A DNA stretch of 64,000 bases. It comes from Lepeophtheirus salmonis. Its lineage: Eukaryota > Arthropoda > Copepoda > Siphonostomatoida > Caligidae. The stretch lies in assembly GCF_016086655.4 (NCBI RefSeq), contig NC_052132.2, forward strand, positions 14,572,805 to 14,636,804, written 5' to 3'. The notes under the pieces were generated by a model that worked only from the letters and a program-made list of their open reading frames with translations, was not told the origin of the DNA and ran no database searches. The position numbers and the translations under genes are program-made. Of this stretch, positions 24,565 through 37,027 are shown piece by piece. Each line of letters starts with the position of its first letter. The first letter of the stretch is position 1.

Positions 24565-24617
24565 GCAGGATCTTCAGAATTCACTGAAATAATGTCAGTG
24601 AATTCTGAACATCCTGC
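24565..24617. repeat. 23-bp hairpin with one mismatch, 7-nt loop
   Basis: The left arm starts GCAGGATCTTCAGAATTCAC at 24565; the right arm at 24595-24617 is its inverse with one mismatch. The loop is AATAATG. A run of 26 T (24494-24519) lies 45 bp before it. It stands next to the transposase remnant at 23930-24480 and could be a transposon end or a MITE relic. Confidence 0.85.
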
Positions 24618-26639
24618 ATGACACGTTTTCTGATATTTTGGACGAATCAAGTAGTTCATCCTACGACTTTATCCAAAAACGTGTTGTCTATTTTACCATC
24701 TAAATTGCACAAAATACACAAAAGTGCAAAATATTTTGTTCATGATTAAAAGAAAACGGGGGCATGTTGTCAAAAGAAAGCATAATCAGCAATTTACCTT
24801 GTAGAGTAGGCCAGAGAAAATTGAAAACGTTTAAAAGAACTACCCTCTATAAAATTTTATGATCCTTTCTTACAAAGTTAAAATAGTTTGAAAAGAAAAA
24901 TCCTATATTTTTTTCAATTGATTATTTTTCAGCCCAGCATGTTTTTGATTTTTTTAATTTTAAATGTATTATGGCTTGCAATGCCCAAATATTCCAACTA
25001 TATATGACTTTTTTTAGATAAAAATATGTGTTACAAATTACCATATTAAGCGTATATATACATATTACACAATATGTGAAAGTTTTTTAGCTCAAAACTT
25101 TCCAACGAGAAAGAAGGGGAAAATCAAATCAAGAACAAAGTTTCACTGCTTTTTAAATAAATACCATAGACTATGCTCATACATAGATATATAATCGACT
25201 TATTTTCCCTTCTCTTTTGATCACTTCATACGTTGTTGTATATGAATATAGATATGCCTAACGGTGGTTTTGAGTAAAGTTTTTAAAAAAATAGACATTC
25301 CAGGTAAATGTTATAATATTAACTAAAAAATATCAAAAGCTGTGAAAAAATGCTTGTTTCAATGTTATGTTAAAAGGATATGTAAAAGAATATTATCATC
25401 TTCAAAAAGAAAGGCTTTCTAAAAATGTATATGCATAGCGTATGAACAACAGTATCATAAATCTAAATTCATTATTTTACAGAGGCTTATAAGATATATG
25501 AGGCCTATGAAACAGTTAAGGAATTTGAGCAACTGAAACTCTTTACACTAGAAAAAACAAGAAAACACTCAAGACTTAGAGAAATCAGTTACTAAGATTC
25601 GATTTGTTTAGCCAACATAGGTTATGATCAAGGGAATCATTAGACCCTAGTGTGGCAACTTTTCATCTTAACACAATAACTGGAATGGTTGATTTGGAAG
25701 ACGTGTTAATGATTTTGGGGATTTACCATACTCAGAAATATTTTTGCTTGCCTTCAAGAAAATTACAAACGTTTATCTTATTTTGAGATACGTCAACCGC
25801 ATATTACTTGTTATTTTTCCATAGCAAATTATACCAAAATCCAAGCACACATTAAAATGTATATGGTTACATATTGTACGTTTCAAGCTAATGGTTAGTC
25901 TCAGTTTTTTCTTCATTTCAAAAGCTGAAGAGACTCTTTTGAAAAAAAACGGATCCTCTAAAATTTTGATTAGTATACATATAGTTGGAACAGGACTAAA
26001 TATGTTAATAATATATTATAAAAAACATTTCGATTATAATGAATATTGTAGCTGTCATTGGTCCTAATACATATATACGCCAAAGGTAACTGTTTGCATC
26101 TCCTAATCTAGTTATTAAGTCTGTGCAAATGTATAGATTAAATTTCAACATAATGTAACTTTTTCATTAAGATTTGTTTGGCATTTATGATTTAATACAG
26201 TGATTGTCTTCATTGACAGATCATATATTTTACTGTACCTATAATAATATATATATTATAAAGCTACAGATATGATTGTTACTGTGGTGTTTGCCTTATC
26301 TCATTAATCTTACATCAATTTCCTAAGTCTATAAAACTATTTAGGATGTGCTCTAACAAATCAGAACTCTATTTTAAGTCTTTGTTCTTCAATTTTTATG
26401 ATTCTACTTAGATGCTACTTTTTCAAATATTCTAATTTAATTGATGAGGGAATTTATCTCTTTAATTTATATAAATAATTTGTTATAAAACAATGCTTCT
26501 CAAGCCGTAAATTGAAATAGTATAATCAATAAATATCTATATTTTAAGGAAATTACTAGATGGATACATTTCATAGAGGTTAGGTGAAAATTTCCCGGCC
26601 TGACAATAAAAGACTTTGGCGTTTGGTTTAAAAAAAAAA

Positions 26640-27261
26640 ATATTTTATCTTCTTTGAATTCCATCCCCTTGATCAAGCGTCTCTCTAACTTTAGTATTCC
26701 TTCCCAAAAGTGAAAGTCCATAATGTTGTAAAAATACTCATCTACGGTCCTCTTAACTTCCTAGAAACGTTTTCTTTTTAATATATATTAGCAGATAGAA
26801 CTCTGAGGGTGCCAAATCAGGAGAATAAATGAGAAAACTATACACCCAATCCCAAAGTTTTCACATTTCTAACGCACTACTGTGTGCAAGTGCGTTGTCC
26901 GGGTAGAATGTGATGTTTTTCTTCCTTAAACCAGGCTTCTTTTCTCTAATTTTAGTATCCAGATGGTCAAGTAGTTTGGAATAATAGTTGCCTGTAATTG
27001 TTTTGCTTTTTCCAAGATAATTTATCCTGTGGTCGCAGTGTTTGACCGTCCTTCATGTGTATGTGCAACCACGTATAAATTCAGTTCCCCACTTTTTAAA
27101 AGTTGATATGGAAGAGCAGAGTCCCTGTAAACTTTGTTAACCTTTGGATAAATTTTCGGTAGGGTTAGTCCATCCAAACGGAAGAATTTTATAACTGCAT
27201 GGTAATCAATTTTATCCATTTTAACAAAAAAACACGAAAGATTTTTACTCAAACAGTTCAT
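26640..27261 (-). pseudogene. Mariner transposase, deleted and frameshifted
   Basis: The minus-strand frame 27261-27022 contains MDKIDYHAVIKFFRLDGLTL and PKIYPKVNKVYRDS, the N-terminal region of mariner transposases of the MDK..YRAVIKFF type. Further along come NITFYPDNALAH (near 26910-26880, second Asp motif), YSPDLAPSEFYL (near 26830-26800, third Asp motif) and MDFHFWEGILKLERRLIKG (from 26721) near the C-terminus. The TGDE/MDE region is missing. Stops and frame changes show it is dead. Confidence 0.85.
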
Positions 27262-27977
27262 GTAAGCAAATTACTTGATCAAACCAGTAGAAACTAGTCA
27301 TAAAAACCCATGAACCCAGCAAGAAACATAATTTTTGTAAATTGAAGAGATATTTCTATGTCAGGGCGATAATTTTCCACCTTGTTCTAATAAAAAAGAT
27401 AGAAAAACTCAAGTTTTATAATATGAAAAAGGAGGTGCAAATCAAAATGTTTGAGAAATACTTCTTTCAGGCTACATATAAAATCATTTAACAAATAGAC
27501 GAGAATTGATTACTTTTTGCAAAATTCTGGTGCAATATATTCTTTTCATTTTATACTAATAGATTACTCAAATTATAGAGTTCATAAAGTGTGCAAACTT
27601 TATTGGTCACAAAAAATAATATAGATTTCATATTTGAAATGCTATTTTGGAGCCCAATATATCTCTTTTAAAAGATTGAAATAAACACCTTTGGGTATCT
27701 TAAACAATCCCTAGCTCTAAAAAGGGATTCCATAAATGGACATACTTAAATCTAAGGGCTATGTTATTGGAGTCGCCCTCAATATTGTATCCAAGGTGTT
27801 GGGTAGGATTATAACTAACTTTCTATCTAATACAAATGGAACAGAATTATTTATAATAATCTACAAACATATTTTTTCTATTTACCCAAAGATTTAACAA
27901 AATTATTTAAATAAAAAACTTTTAACATTGAAAAAAAATTAAATTCATTCTTATTTAATTATCTTCCTTTGATTTAG

Positions 27978-28040
27978 GCAAACCTTTATACACTACAACA
28001 TGGAAGTGTCATATCAATGACAAGGTCACAGTCCTATTTG
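27978..28040 (+). CDS. Nrx-1: Candidate neurexin cassette exon in LNS3 (21 residues)
   Basis: These 63 nt lie between a pyrimidine-rich acceptor (ATTATCTTCCTTTGATTTAG) and a strong donor (TTATTTG-like TCCTATTTG|GTAAGA). The flanking exons (ending 8959 and starting 36727) meet in phase 0. This segment is open in phase 0, beginning ANLYTLQHG and ending VISMTRSQSYL. It would add 21 residues between DTYL and VLPSWN without a frame change. Its last ten residues (ISMTRSQSYL) resemble the end of the preceding exon (VAFTSGDTYL), and the TATTTG|GTAAG junctions are the same. It may have arisen by partial duplication of that exon's end. Vertebrate LNS3 runs through this point uninterrupted, so I treat it as alternative. 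Not confirmed by RNA. Confidence 0.5.
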
Positions 28041-28794
28041 GTAAGAGATGCTTTATTTTTATAGCTGTTCTTGCTTTGGAAAATGATATTTATATTTAAT
28101 TTAGGCTGTCCTGTTTTCAGGATAATATTATGTTTTCCCTGTAGAAAGATATTTTATCCTAAGGACAAATAAAAAATTGACTTTGGATGGCTTGTGGCCT
28201 ATCAGCACTTTTTTGGCCATTTTTAAGCCTTTTGTCTTGTACAAAATAAAAAGCTATGAGTCAAAAATTGAACTTTTAATATTACTCTGTAATTGGTTTA
28301 TGATTAAGAAAAATTGTGCAATTAATTTTTTAATGATTTGCAGTTTTTATTTTGTTCAAAAAAAAATGATTTCCCTCCTTTTGTTCAACAACTATCCTTT
28401 CAACTAGGGTTAAATTTTGACATGTGATCTTTGATAAAACAGGGAAACCGGAAAATAGTGAACACATCAAAGACCTCTGAAAATATTAAAGACAAGGTGC
28501 ACAATATTTTTGACAAATAAACCAAATACTATGAATATAAAAAGTACAAATTTTTGAATTTGGAACGATACAAGAGGCCTCAAACTTTGCCAAAGTCATT
28601 TTTGTATTGTCTTCAGGTGAGATCAGTCCTAGTTCTGCATTTCTTGGACCTATGATTCCAACTAGGACTAAAAAAAAAAAAAAACTGATAGCTACATCTA
28701 ATAATACTAGAGTATTATATGGCTAGATAGATGCAAAGCTCATTCAAGACAACATTATGAATCGGCCCTGGGTACTTTCACCTTAAACTATTTT

Positions 28795-29455
28795 GCCTAA
28801 AAAACATTTTGCACGAAGGATATTTAATAAATAAATAAGTTTTGCACGTCGTTATTATTTATTTTTGGTTGAAATTAAGGCTCTCTTTGTAATATTAAAT
28901 GAAAATATGTAATGTATATAACTTAATCTTATATAGGTAGTTCTTTTATGTTGGAAAATTTATGGAGCTATGACACAAAATTTATTTTCATATATACTAC
29001 TGATATTTAACTATACAATGTATTCAAACCAGAGACAAAGAGTTAAAAAAATTAGTATAATAAGAAAAAAAATAAGACAACGATTTAAATAAAAGAAGTG
29101 CTAATCATTTTTAGGTTATCAATTAATTATCATTAGACTGGATGGATTATTCATATTGGGCTATACTCATTGATCGAGCATAATATGAGGCAAGAGCATA
29201 GTTCCATCATCATTTCAACAGAAAACAACTTAATAATGTGTAAAAAGGACATGAATTTCAACGTAAAATAAAAAATAATTTACTGGGTAATGTTTAATTA
29301 TATTTACTCAAATGCAACGTCACACGAAAATTTTAGATACTTATATTTCTTATTATCTTAATATAAAAATAATTTATTTAAATATTAAGCCAAAATTGCC
29401 CTCTAGGCAAAATGGCTTTAAGGGCAAATGTCTTTAGGCGAAAATAACGGACACT
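28795..29455. repeat. Candidate non-autonomous element with GGCAAAAT-type ends
   Basis: The left side at 28795 (ATTTTGCCTAAAAAACATTT) resembles the inverse of the right side near 29410-29445 (TTTTCGCCTAAAGACATTTG, then GCCATTTTGCC). The interior at 29135-29205 is related to the palindromic MITE at 42340. The borders are approximate. Confidence 0.35.
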
Positions 29456-30439
29456 TATGTCTTTGTTAATAATGATAATTTATAGTATGAGTTACAAATG
29501 TCAGCTAAAGTGGCGACGTACTAAAATACCGATAAAAACTGGTCTTAGAGCTGATTATATTAATTAGGATTTGATTGACGTATACTATAGTCTTTTTATT
29601 TTTTTAGACCAATCCAACATTTTTCCCTAGCAGAAAAAGTATGTATAAAAGGGGAGATATTGACCCTAAAACCGTACAGTCTAATATGCATACATACATC
29701 GACTTTATATTTCCTATAAGCATGACCGTAAGTAAAAGGGCTTTCACTTATATTATGTACAATTTATTTCTTCATGAATGGACTTGATTTCCATTTTCAG
29801 ATGTTGTTTTATTATTGTTAGTTGTTTTGGTATATTATACGAATATATATAGTAAATAAATACATTTTATATTGTTGGTTCCTTAAAGAAAACGGAAGGA
29901 GCAATATATATAAAATTGAAGGGGAAAAAAGAAACAGTTTTTTATATTATTCTATTTTGCTAGAACTCCCTTTATATAGAATAGCTTCTTTAACAATGAA
30001 AAAAAAAGTTTGTTGTTTTGATTTACGAACTAATTCCCTACACCATATGTCATAAAAAGCTAGGAGTTATTGTCCTATATGGAACTCGTATATATAAATA
30101 CAAGTAAATACCTACTAATTACGTTCTAATTATTAAGGATTGAATATAAAAACATGTTGTTTATTCACACTAAATTGTGAGTGACTTCATGATAGTTTGG
30201 AGTAGTGTTGTTTACTATTCTCCTACAATAGTGATTCCCGGGCACTGACTCATTTACAACAGTACTACAGAGTTGCAAGATGTAAACTTATATGACCATG
30301 ATGCTAAACTACGATATTTGACAACCGTTTTTCCGTTTGCCTAAAAACAAAACAAATAAATTATTGGCCTTTTTTTCTTTATTTTGGACAAGTTTCGTTC
30401 AATTAGGGTGAAAAATGAAGTCACAAGAACCAAATTGAA

Positions 30440-30835
30440 AATCATTACCACTCTCTCTCTCTCAAGTCCTAATTTGCACATTTATAGCCTTGAGAAAGAC
30501 CTGGTTCTTATTCATCTCCCAACCTCAACCCTCTGGACTATTATTGGTAGAGCACCGTGAAGAGAAAGTCCAACAGAACGAACCAAAACAGTATTGACTC
30601 GTTCAAGTCAGCCCTTATGGAGAGATGGGAAGTCTAGTTCATAAAGGATTTTTACCTCAGCTTGTGCCTCTTTTGGACTGTCTTAAGGCTGTCATTGCAG
30701 ATGATGTGAAATACTTTGAATAGTATTTGTTAAATTGTGTATTTACAGTTTTCAATTTAAAGTTCTAATAAAAATTAAAGTGATTAATGTTGAAGCTATT
30801 CCTTGAATCCTTCAACTTAACTTCCAGACACCCTG
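30440..30835 (+). pseudogene. IS630-like transposase, C-terminal fragment
   Basis: The sequence from 30505 reads, across frames, like the end of the transposase seen at 13984. TTCATCTCCCAACCTCAACC followed by CTCTGGACTATTATTGG is a corrupted SSP.LNPLDYYW motif. Pieces equivalent to VKRKSNRTNQNSIDSFKSAL and LKAVIADDVKYFE follow. Its end, CTTCCAGACACCCTG|TA at 30835, looks like a terminal inverted repeat with TA target duplication. I did not find the matching 5' end. Confidence 0.6.
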
Positions 30836-31289
30836 TATACTAAATTACTACTGGAACCGGTACTTCCAAAGTCATGTATCCATAAAAATATTTGAACAAC
30901 ATCCCTGTAGTAATAATGTTTTGCTTCGTACTTCCGTTGGAATCCATATCAAAAAGTAACAAAATGCCGATACTAATTTTGCAATGGGAACCCGTACATA
31001 AATATTGGTGGTTTGACAATACCAAATAGTTTGTAGTGTAGCAGTCTCATATATTTGGTAGGTTACCTTTGCTTATTTCTTTCTTAGTAGTAGTCAAAAA
31101 TGCATGCAGTTAAGCTAAAAACTTTTAAACTATTTCTATAATTGAAAGAATAAAGTGAATTAGGGATGTGGTAGTCCCAAAAAAATAGATCTATTCCCGT
31201 CCTGTCGGTAATCTTTAGGACGAGTCCGAAACGGACGTAAAAGCCAACATAGAAAATAATCTTTGATAGATTAGGTCATTATATATATC

Positions 31290-31969
31290 AGTCAATGATG
31301 CCATTGTTAGTTCATCTTCAACATATTTTAAGAGAAAAATAAATACTTTAAATTCGGTTCGTGTTACAAGACCTTTGCAATGGTTCGAGCAATTTCGTTC
31401 TGGTGTAGTGGAGGTGAATGATGCATCACCCACCGTCAGGATTGTCGTCAAAAACGTTGATAAAATCATGGAAAATATTGAGATAGACAGTCATGTTAGC
31501 TGTTGTATCCTCGCTTAGGAGCTGAATATTGATCATAAAATCGTTTTGATCCATTTGAAGAAGGCTGGTTACAAAAAGAAACTCAAATAGGTTAGGAATC
31601 GTATTTCATCAAGACAATGTCAGGACGCGTCAAAAGCTCTACGAGCTCAGATAGGAAATTCTTATTAATTCATCCTCACAGTCCAGAACTGCCACCAAAT
31701 GACTACCACATATTCCCGTCTATGGCTAACACGCTATGGGGTACAAATTTGGCCTTATTAGAGGACTATGAAAAAAAAAGTTCTGAGTGTTTTGCCAATA
31801 GGGATAAAGCTTCAATGACAAGGCCATAATGAAGTTGGATTCTCATTCGCAACAAGTTATTGAACAGAACGGTACATATTGGCTTAAATAGGATGATTGC
31901 AACACTTCTTCTAAAAATAATATAGCAAGAAATACGAACTTTCTTTTTCCCTATCCTAATATTAGTGAG
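31290..31969 (+). pseudogene. Mariner transposase, decayed copy
   Basis: The frames include WFEQFRSGVVEVNDASPTV, KNVDKIMENIEIDSHVSC, ELNIDHKIVLIHLKKAGYKK (with a stop before ELN), a remnant of the HQDN motif at about 31605, and PHSPELPPNDYHIFPSM from 31678. The last carries Glu where mariners have the third catalytic Asp (SPDLAPSDYH). The end CCCTATCCTAA|TA at 31969 matches the mariner terminus seen at 4214. The central part is deleted. Same subfamily as 3569 and 41050. Confidence 0.82.
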
Positions 31970-33529
31970 TTTTTTAAGTGATATTTTTTAGGAAAATAGA
32001 AATCCTATTAGGAATATAGTTTATTATGTTTCATTAAATATTTCATTTAATGTAATTTTATTATTTTTGTGTAAATTACCTTTTTAAAATGAGATCAAGA
32101 ATTAATATACATATTAATTCAATATATTTATTAATTTATTTAGCATTTGCTGACTGTTTTTAAATAGACTCTAATAGATTTAGATTTGGATAAAAGTCAA
32201 AGAAATTATTTAATGCAAAAGTAATGTTACCAACAAACAGATGATAAATGGTTTTGATAAGGACCAAAAAAACGTTTTTCAGAAGTTTGAAATTTCCATG
32301 TTTACTTATAAATGACATATGTATTAAAGTAAAATATATGAAAATGATTGAATTACAAACCTTTTTGCTTTCTGAAAAAATATACAATTAAAAGAGTAAA
32401 AACTTAATATTTTCAATTGCTTTATCAATTCGTACAGTTAATATTTAAGAGATAACTTGTATAGAAAATTGTGATTATTTGTGGTTTGATGACTCTAAAC
32501 CAACATTTTGAAACTTTTCTGTACCTGGGCTAGAAGTGTTTTATTTTATATTTGCTTTTATTTTGGGTAAAAAAACACGACACTGGAAATTAAACTTTCT
32601 TATTTACGATCTACAATTTATTTAGGGTATATTAAAGTTTCGAATTAATCTCAAACAGGAAAAAGAAATAATCAAATTATGGAAATATCTCAAATTGATA
32701 TATCTTGTTCTGAACTTATAAAAATCGCTTACTAATTAGGAAAAAATGAAAATTTTCTATTAGAACCTTTAAAGTCTTAATTTGAAACAGAAATTATTAG
32801 AATTTGGTTTTGCATTAAAATAAAATGAACACCTTCAATTTAAAAAAAATTGATTCAAATACATAATATTTTTAATGTAATTAAGGATTTAATAGTAAAA
32901 AATAGTTTCTATTATTGTGAATGTCGAGGTTTTGTAGACCCAAACAACGACATTTACATTTTATAACAAAAGTTTAAAAATGTTTTCACAGAAACAAACA
33001 GGGCCCGGGTTTATTTGTATTCTAAATTAATCTATCTCACATTTATATAAGTAAACTATTTCGATTAATTTCTCGTAGGCGTAGCAAACTTCACAATAAG
33101 ATCACAATAATTCTCTGAACATTTATGGAGCAAAGATATGATGGATAATATTTGAAAGGTCAAATCGAAACTAAATAAAATGTATTTAATCAAGATATCC
33201 AACTATAGTTACATTCTAGAGTATCTCAATCCATTCCACAAATTATAGTATAGAGCCCCCTTTTAGGACGATATAAATGAGTTTATGTTATATTATTATG
33301 ATTCTAAACAGAAAATCAAAGAATTTATCTGTTTAAGATAAGCCCACGTATTTGCATTCTAACTTATAGTTAACCATTATTATATTAATAAAACTGTTGC
33401 TTCTTATCATATAAATATTACCAAATACTATTTGACAAAATTCATTTTTTGTAGGGGCATGTTATAATTTATTAATCAATAATAGAATTTTTACAAAATT
33501 AATTTTATAAGCATCTGTTAGTCTGAGCT

Positions 33530-34156
33530 CTCTTAATCATTAATGTAGCCGCCCTTAACGGCAATGATAGCTTCCAGATGGCAGAAGGGTCGGCACCTGT
33601 TGCAGATGTAGTTATTTAGCATGGCGTCTTAGTGCTGGCTGACATTGGCTTTGAGGACCACGGTGTTTGTATGACGGGTTCTGAAAGCCTTCCCCTCGAC
33701 ATGAAAAGGTGTAGTCGAGGGAGTTGGTGTTAATGGTGTAGGGAGCCAAAAGTGCCCAAAGAAAGTTTAAAGGAACTCAAAAGAGTCTTGCAACGAAGAA
33801 GATGGGTTTTTTTATTGCCTATCCACCCTCACATTTCCAGTCACTTCTTTGATAGCTCTCATATAAAAGTCTGGTGTGAAATCCCAAGATTTATTGCATG
33901 GGTCCTGATGGATGCGAGAGGATTGACCTGGGCTGTTTTCTTTAGCTCCTCCGGATCCAGTTTTACCTATCTGACAGAGACCTTTTTCTTCTCCGACATT
34001 TTGGACTTGCTGAGGACGTGGATGGTGATCCTGGAGACGCTCAACTGCTAGAACTGCGTGAATGGAAATTTTTCGATCACGTTGAAGTGTAATTTTCTCC
34101 ACTTGTGCTAAGCTTGAAAGCTCAAGTTTGATTTGTTTTGTGATTAATTGTTTCAT
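33530..34156 (-). pseudogene. IS630-like transposase, internally deleted
   Basis: The minus-strand frame 34156-33812 starts MKQLITKQIKLELSSLAQVE, and a shifted frame gives LDPEELKKTAQVNPLASIRT, then HAINLGISHQTFI, resembling the second DNA-binding helix-turn-helix of this transposase type. The other end (33640-33535) reads NTVVLKANVSQH and LEAIIAVKGGYIND, the usual C-terminus. The catalytic middle is absent. Confidence 0.68.
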
Positions 34157-34454
34157 CTTTAATATATTGAAACATGAACTAGTTTTAATAACTCAACATC
34201 CATTAATTATTGAATTAGTTAGTGTTCAGATTTCAATGGACCACCCGGTTGTTACAAAATATTGTATTTCTATTTATAATGAAAATTTTGACGCATAAAT
34301 ATAAAAAAAAAATCCGTGTTGCAATTCGCAAATATGTTAAATTAAGTTATAGAAAGTTTTATTTTAATTCAATAATATAATTATTTCTTGATCTAATTCG
34401 TAAGTTATTCATTTTTTTAAGAAGTGATTTTTGTATATTATGTATTTGCTTAGA

Positions 34455-34471
34455 TCTCTCTCTCTCTCTCT
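34455..34471. repeat. (TC)n microsatellite
   Basis: About eight TC dinucleotides in a row, intronic. Confidence 0.95.
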
Positions 34472-35089
34472 TTCGAGAAGCTCTTCAAAAGAAACAATAG
34501 GTTAAATGAAGTGCTCTTGAAGTGAGTGAGTCAAGGATCTGTATTTGCCAAAGAATTTTGATTTCATTTATCATAAATAGATAGCCTATTAACATAAAAG
34601 CAAGCTAGAATGGTGTTTCCAAAAATTGAGTCTATATTACGTCATATTCATTCTTCGATTAAAGTCACTAATAGGCTAAATTTCAACTTTTTTTTCCATT
34701 AAACTTTCAAGGAGTGTTTCTAATTATATTTATAATCTCGAAAGATCCAGAAAGAAAAACATAAAAATATAGTTTGTAAGAACACGTTTTCAGATTCAAA
34801 ATATATTTTAATAATTTCGTTACCTTTTTATACATTTTTTATACCAAAAATCCTTTGCAAATACAAAAGAATGAAAAAAATGAACCTTTCTTTGAAAAAT
34901 TCTGCATTTTTCGTAACAATGACACATGTAATAGTCGTAAAGTGAGCACATACACGGTGTTTTAAAAGTAGTATTGGAATAATATTATAATGGCAATTCA
35001 AGAGATTTCGTTGATATTTTTTGTATAAATCCGGTTCAAACTCTTCGGTGCAATAGTTTTAGAAGTGATGTTAGATTAATTACTTTTAA

Positions 35090-35610
35090 GTGGAAAATTG
35101 AAGCCAAAAGAATAGAGGGTACCGTTCCATTCTACTCTGCACTAGTGACACAAATACCAACATTATGAGCATGCTCATACTCAGCAACAAGAAAGTCTAT
35201 ATGATCAGGAATCGACTTAAAGCTAAAGATAACCTAAAATTGGTCAAGAGCCGTAAAAATTGCAGGAAGTAAGTCGCTAAAGCTTGACAAACTACTTTTA
35301 CTTAATCAGGTACAATGAGGACTCTTTTTCAGTCCTGTAAATGTAACCCTAATTATCTTAACCATAAGGGAAACAGAGTTATTTTCTTCAGGGATGGAAA
35401 ACCAGGCACTGTGAATAAAATAATAGATATAAAACCTTTGATAAATCCAAGTAAAACAAGATTTTGGGAGATAAAAAATTCCTGACCGTCCAGACTGTCT
35501 TGTTGCTGAATGAGAGTATGATCAGAATGTTAGTGTTGGTGTGACTGGCCCGGTCTAGAACGGCAACCTCTTTTGTTTTGCCTTCCATTTCCCATTTAAA
35601 AAAATTTAAT
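35090..35610. mobile_element. Head-to-head pair of transposase DNA-binding fragments
   Basis: On the plus strand from 35147 the frame reads DTNTNIMSMLILSNKKVYMI, then RNRLKAKDNLKL. On the minus strand, 35588-35388 reads MEGKTKEVAVLDRASHTNTN, then ILIILSFSNKTVWTVRNFL. The two are diverged copies of one helix-turn-helix segment (.TNTNI..ILS.SNK.V...RN.L) of a Tc1/IS630-type transposase, facing each other about 200 bp apart. This is either a foldback element or two insertions. No catalytic domain is present. Confidence 0.6.
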
Positions 35611-36593
35611 CTCCCCTAAACAACTTACCTCACTTCTATAAATATCGTGCCAAAAAGTTCGAACCAATTATTTACAAAAAAAACAACTTACGTAACCTCT
35701 TAAATTTTAAATAACATTCCATTAAATTTCAAACACCCCGTACAAAATAATAACTTTTGACCTAATATATAGAGTTATTTAAATTTTGTTCCTTGATAAA
35801 GTATTTTTTTTATATTTATTAAGCTCTAAGGGCTTATTGATAGTATATAAAATTGTCCTCTCTGTAGACGATACAAACAGAAATAGTTTACACAAGTTAT
35901 TTTCATATTTTTGAAATAAAATTAATCAGGAGCACATAACCACAATCCAAGGCCACCAATTGCATATCAATTAGCCAATATGAATTGTCACAATAAATTG
36001 ATTAGAAACTGATCCAATTTATTTGCAAAAGTTAATATCAGGGCCAAACTATGTATCATATACGAAACAAAGGCCATAAGTTGAGTATTAATTCATCCCT
36101 TAAATTTGAAGTCAAAACCTATAATTAACCAAAATAGTTCCCTGAAATATTAAACTATAACTATGAACAATGCATAAAAGTTTATTAGGAATTTTTACTT
36201 ATTTTTATATTTCCACTAGATGGTTTTTGTGTTAACCCCCTGATTAAATTACTAGGAGGATTAAAAATTGAGAATAAATGTATCTTTCAAAATAATAGCA
36301 AACTAATAGAGTCTTGATTTCCTCATTTGTATTATTCGACAAAGTATTGCTCATATCTATAAGCAATAATTCTTCGGATAATTTATTTTGAGGGAATCCC
36401 AAATTTCACTTAAAGCAGAAAAAACTAATCTTACAATTGAATACTGAGAAGTAGATATTTTCTACTTATAAAAGGGAAAGATTAGGGTCGAACTAAGTGT
36501 GAAGGCTCTAAATTATAATTACCATTCTAGAATAAATTAACTCGTACTAAAAAGTTGAATACAATGTCTATGTTTATGAAATATTGGACTCTC

Positions 36594-36617
36594 TATATAT
36601 ATATATATATATATATA
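36594..36617. repeat. (TA)n microsatellite
   Basis: About 12 TA dinucleotides, 110 bp before the acceptor of the LNS3 exon at 36727. Confidence 0.95.
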
Positions 36618-36726
36618 ATACGTTGTAAAAAATAAATTGCCCAATTTTCTTTTTCTTGATTTTTTTAATAGAGTGTTTTTGTGTTAAATCTCACATTATA
36701 TGGTATTTAATTTCCTACTCTTCCAG

Positions 36727-37027
36727 GTTCTTCCATCATGGAACTCCACATCTGGAGGATCCTTCTCCTTCACATTTCGAACAAACGAACCCAATGGTCT
36801 TTTATTCTACAATCAAGGATTAAAAGGAGCTTCATTGGACGTGTTTGCCATAGAAATCCTTGAGGGCTATCTCTACCTACATTTAAACCTTGGACCAGAG
36901 GCCCTCAAAATCCGTGCTTCAAATCAACGTTTAGACGATGGAACATGGCATAAAATTGAAATTTTCCTCCGAAGTAAATCTGGAACAATCAAAGTCAATG
37001 AGGATTTTCAGGAATTTGCAATCCCAG
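36727..37027 (+). CDS. Nrx-1: Neurexin exon, LNS3 core
   Basis: This exon starts in phase 0 after CTACTCTTCCAG and ends in phase 1 at CCAG|GTATAG. It encodes VLPSWNSTSGGSFSFTFRTN, EPNGLLFYNQG, LDVFAIEILEGYLYLHLNLG, LKIRASNQRLDDGTWHKIEI and SGTIKVNEDFQEFAIP. It matches vertebrate LNS3 (LPKWNAKKTGSISFDFRTTEPNGLILF, FFAIE.LDGHLYLLLDMGSG.IK......NDGEWYHV). WNST is a potential N-glycosylation site. I chose the donor at 37027 rather than 37065 because only phase 1 fits the next acceptor and restores IPG|ESNG against vertebrate APGESE. The open frame to 37080 is read-through. Confidence 0.93.

Larger units (their letters stand above)
8960..36726 (+). other. Giant neurexin intron within LNS3
   Basis: A 27,767-bp phase-0 intron, the longest in the window. 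It holds a candidate 63-nt cassette exon (27978-28040), many transposon remnants and repeats, all listed separately. Between these (9300-9830, 12830-13980, 14880-17390, 17560-19940, 20580-21590, 22050-23080, 24620-26640, 28040-28790, 29460-30440, 31970-33530, 34160-35085, 35615-36726) I see AT-rich sequence with simple repeats and no convincing gene. GC is locally higher only inside the transposon pieces. Confidence 0.75.

Noticed and set aside
35263..35268. TTGCAG|GAA|GTAAGT, a 3-nt microexon pattern
   Set aside because: Too small to distinguish from chance; it lies inside the transposase-derived inverted pair.
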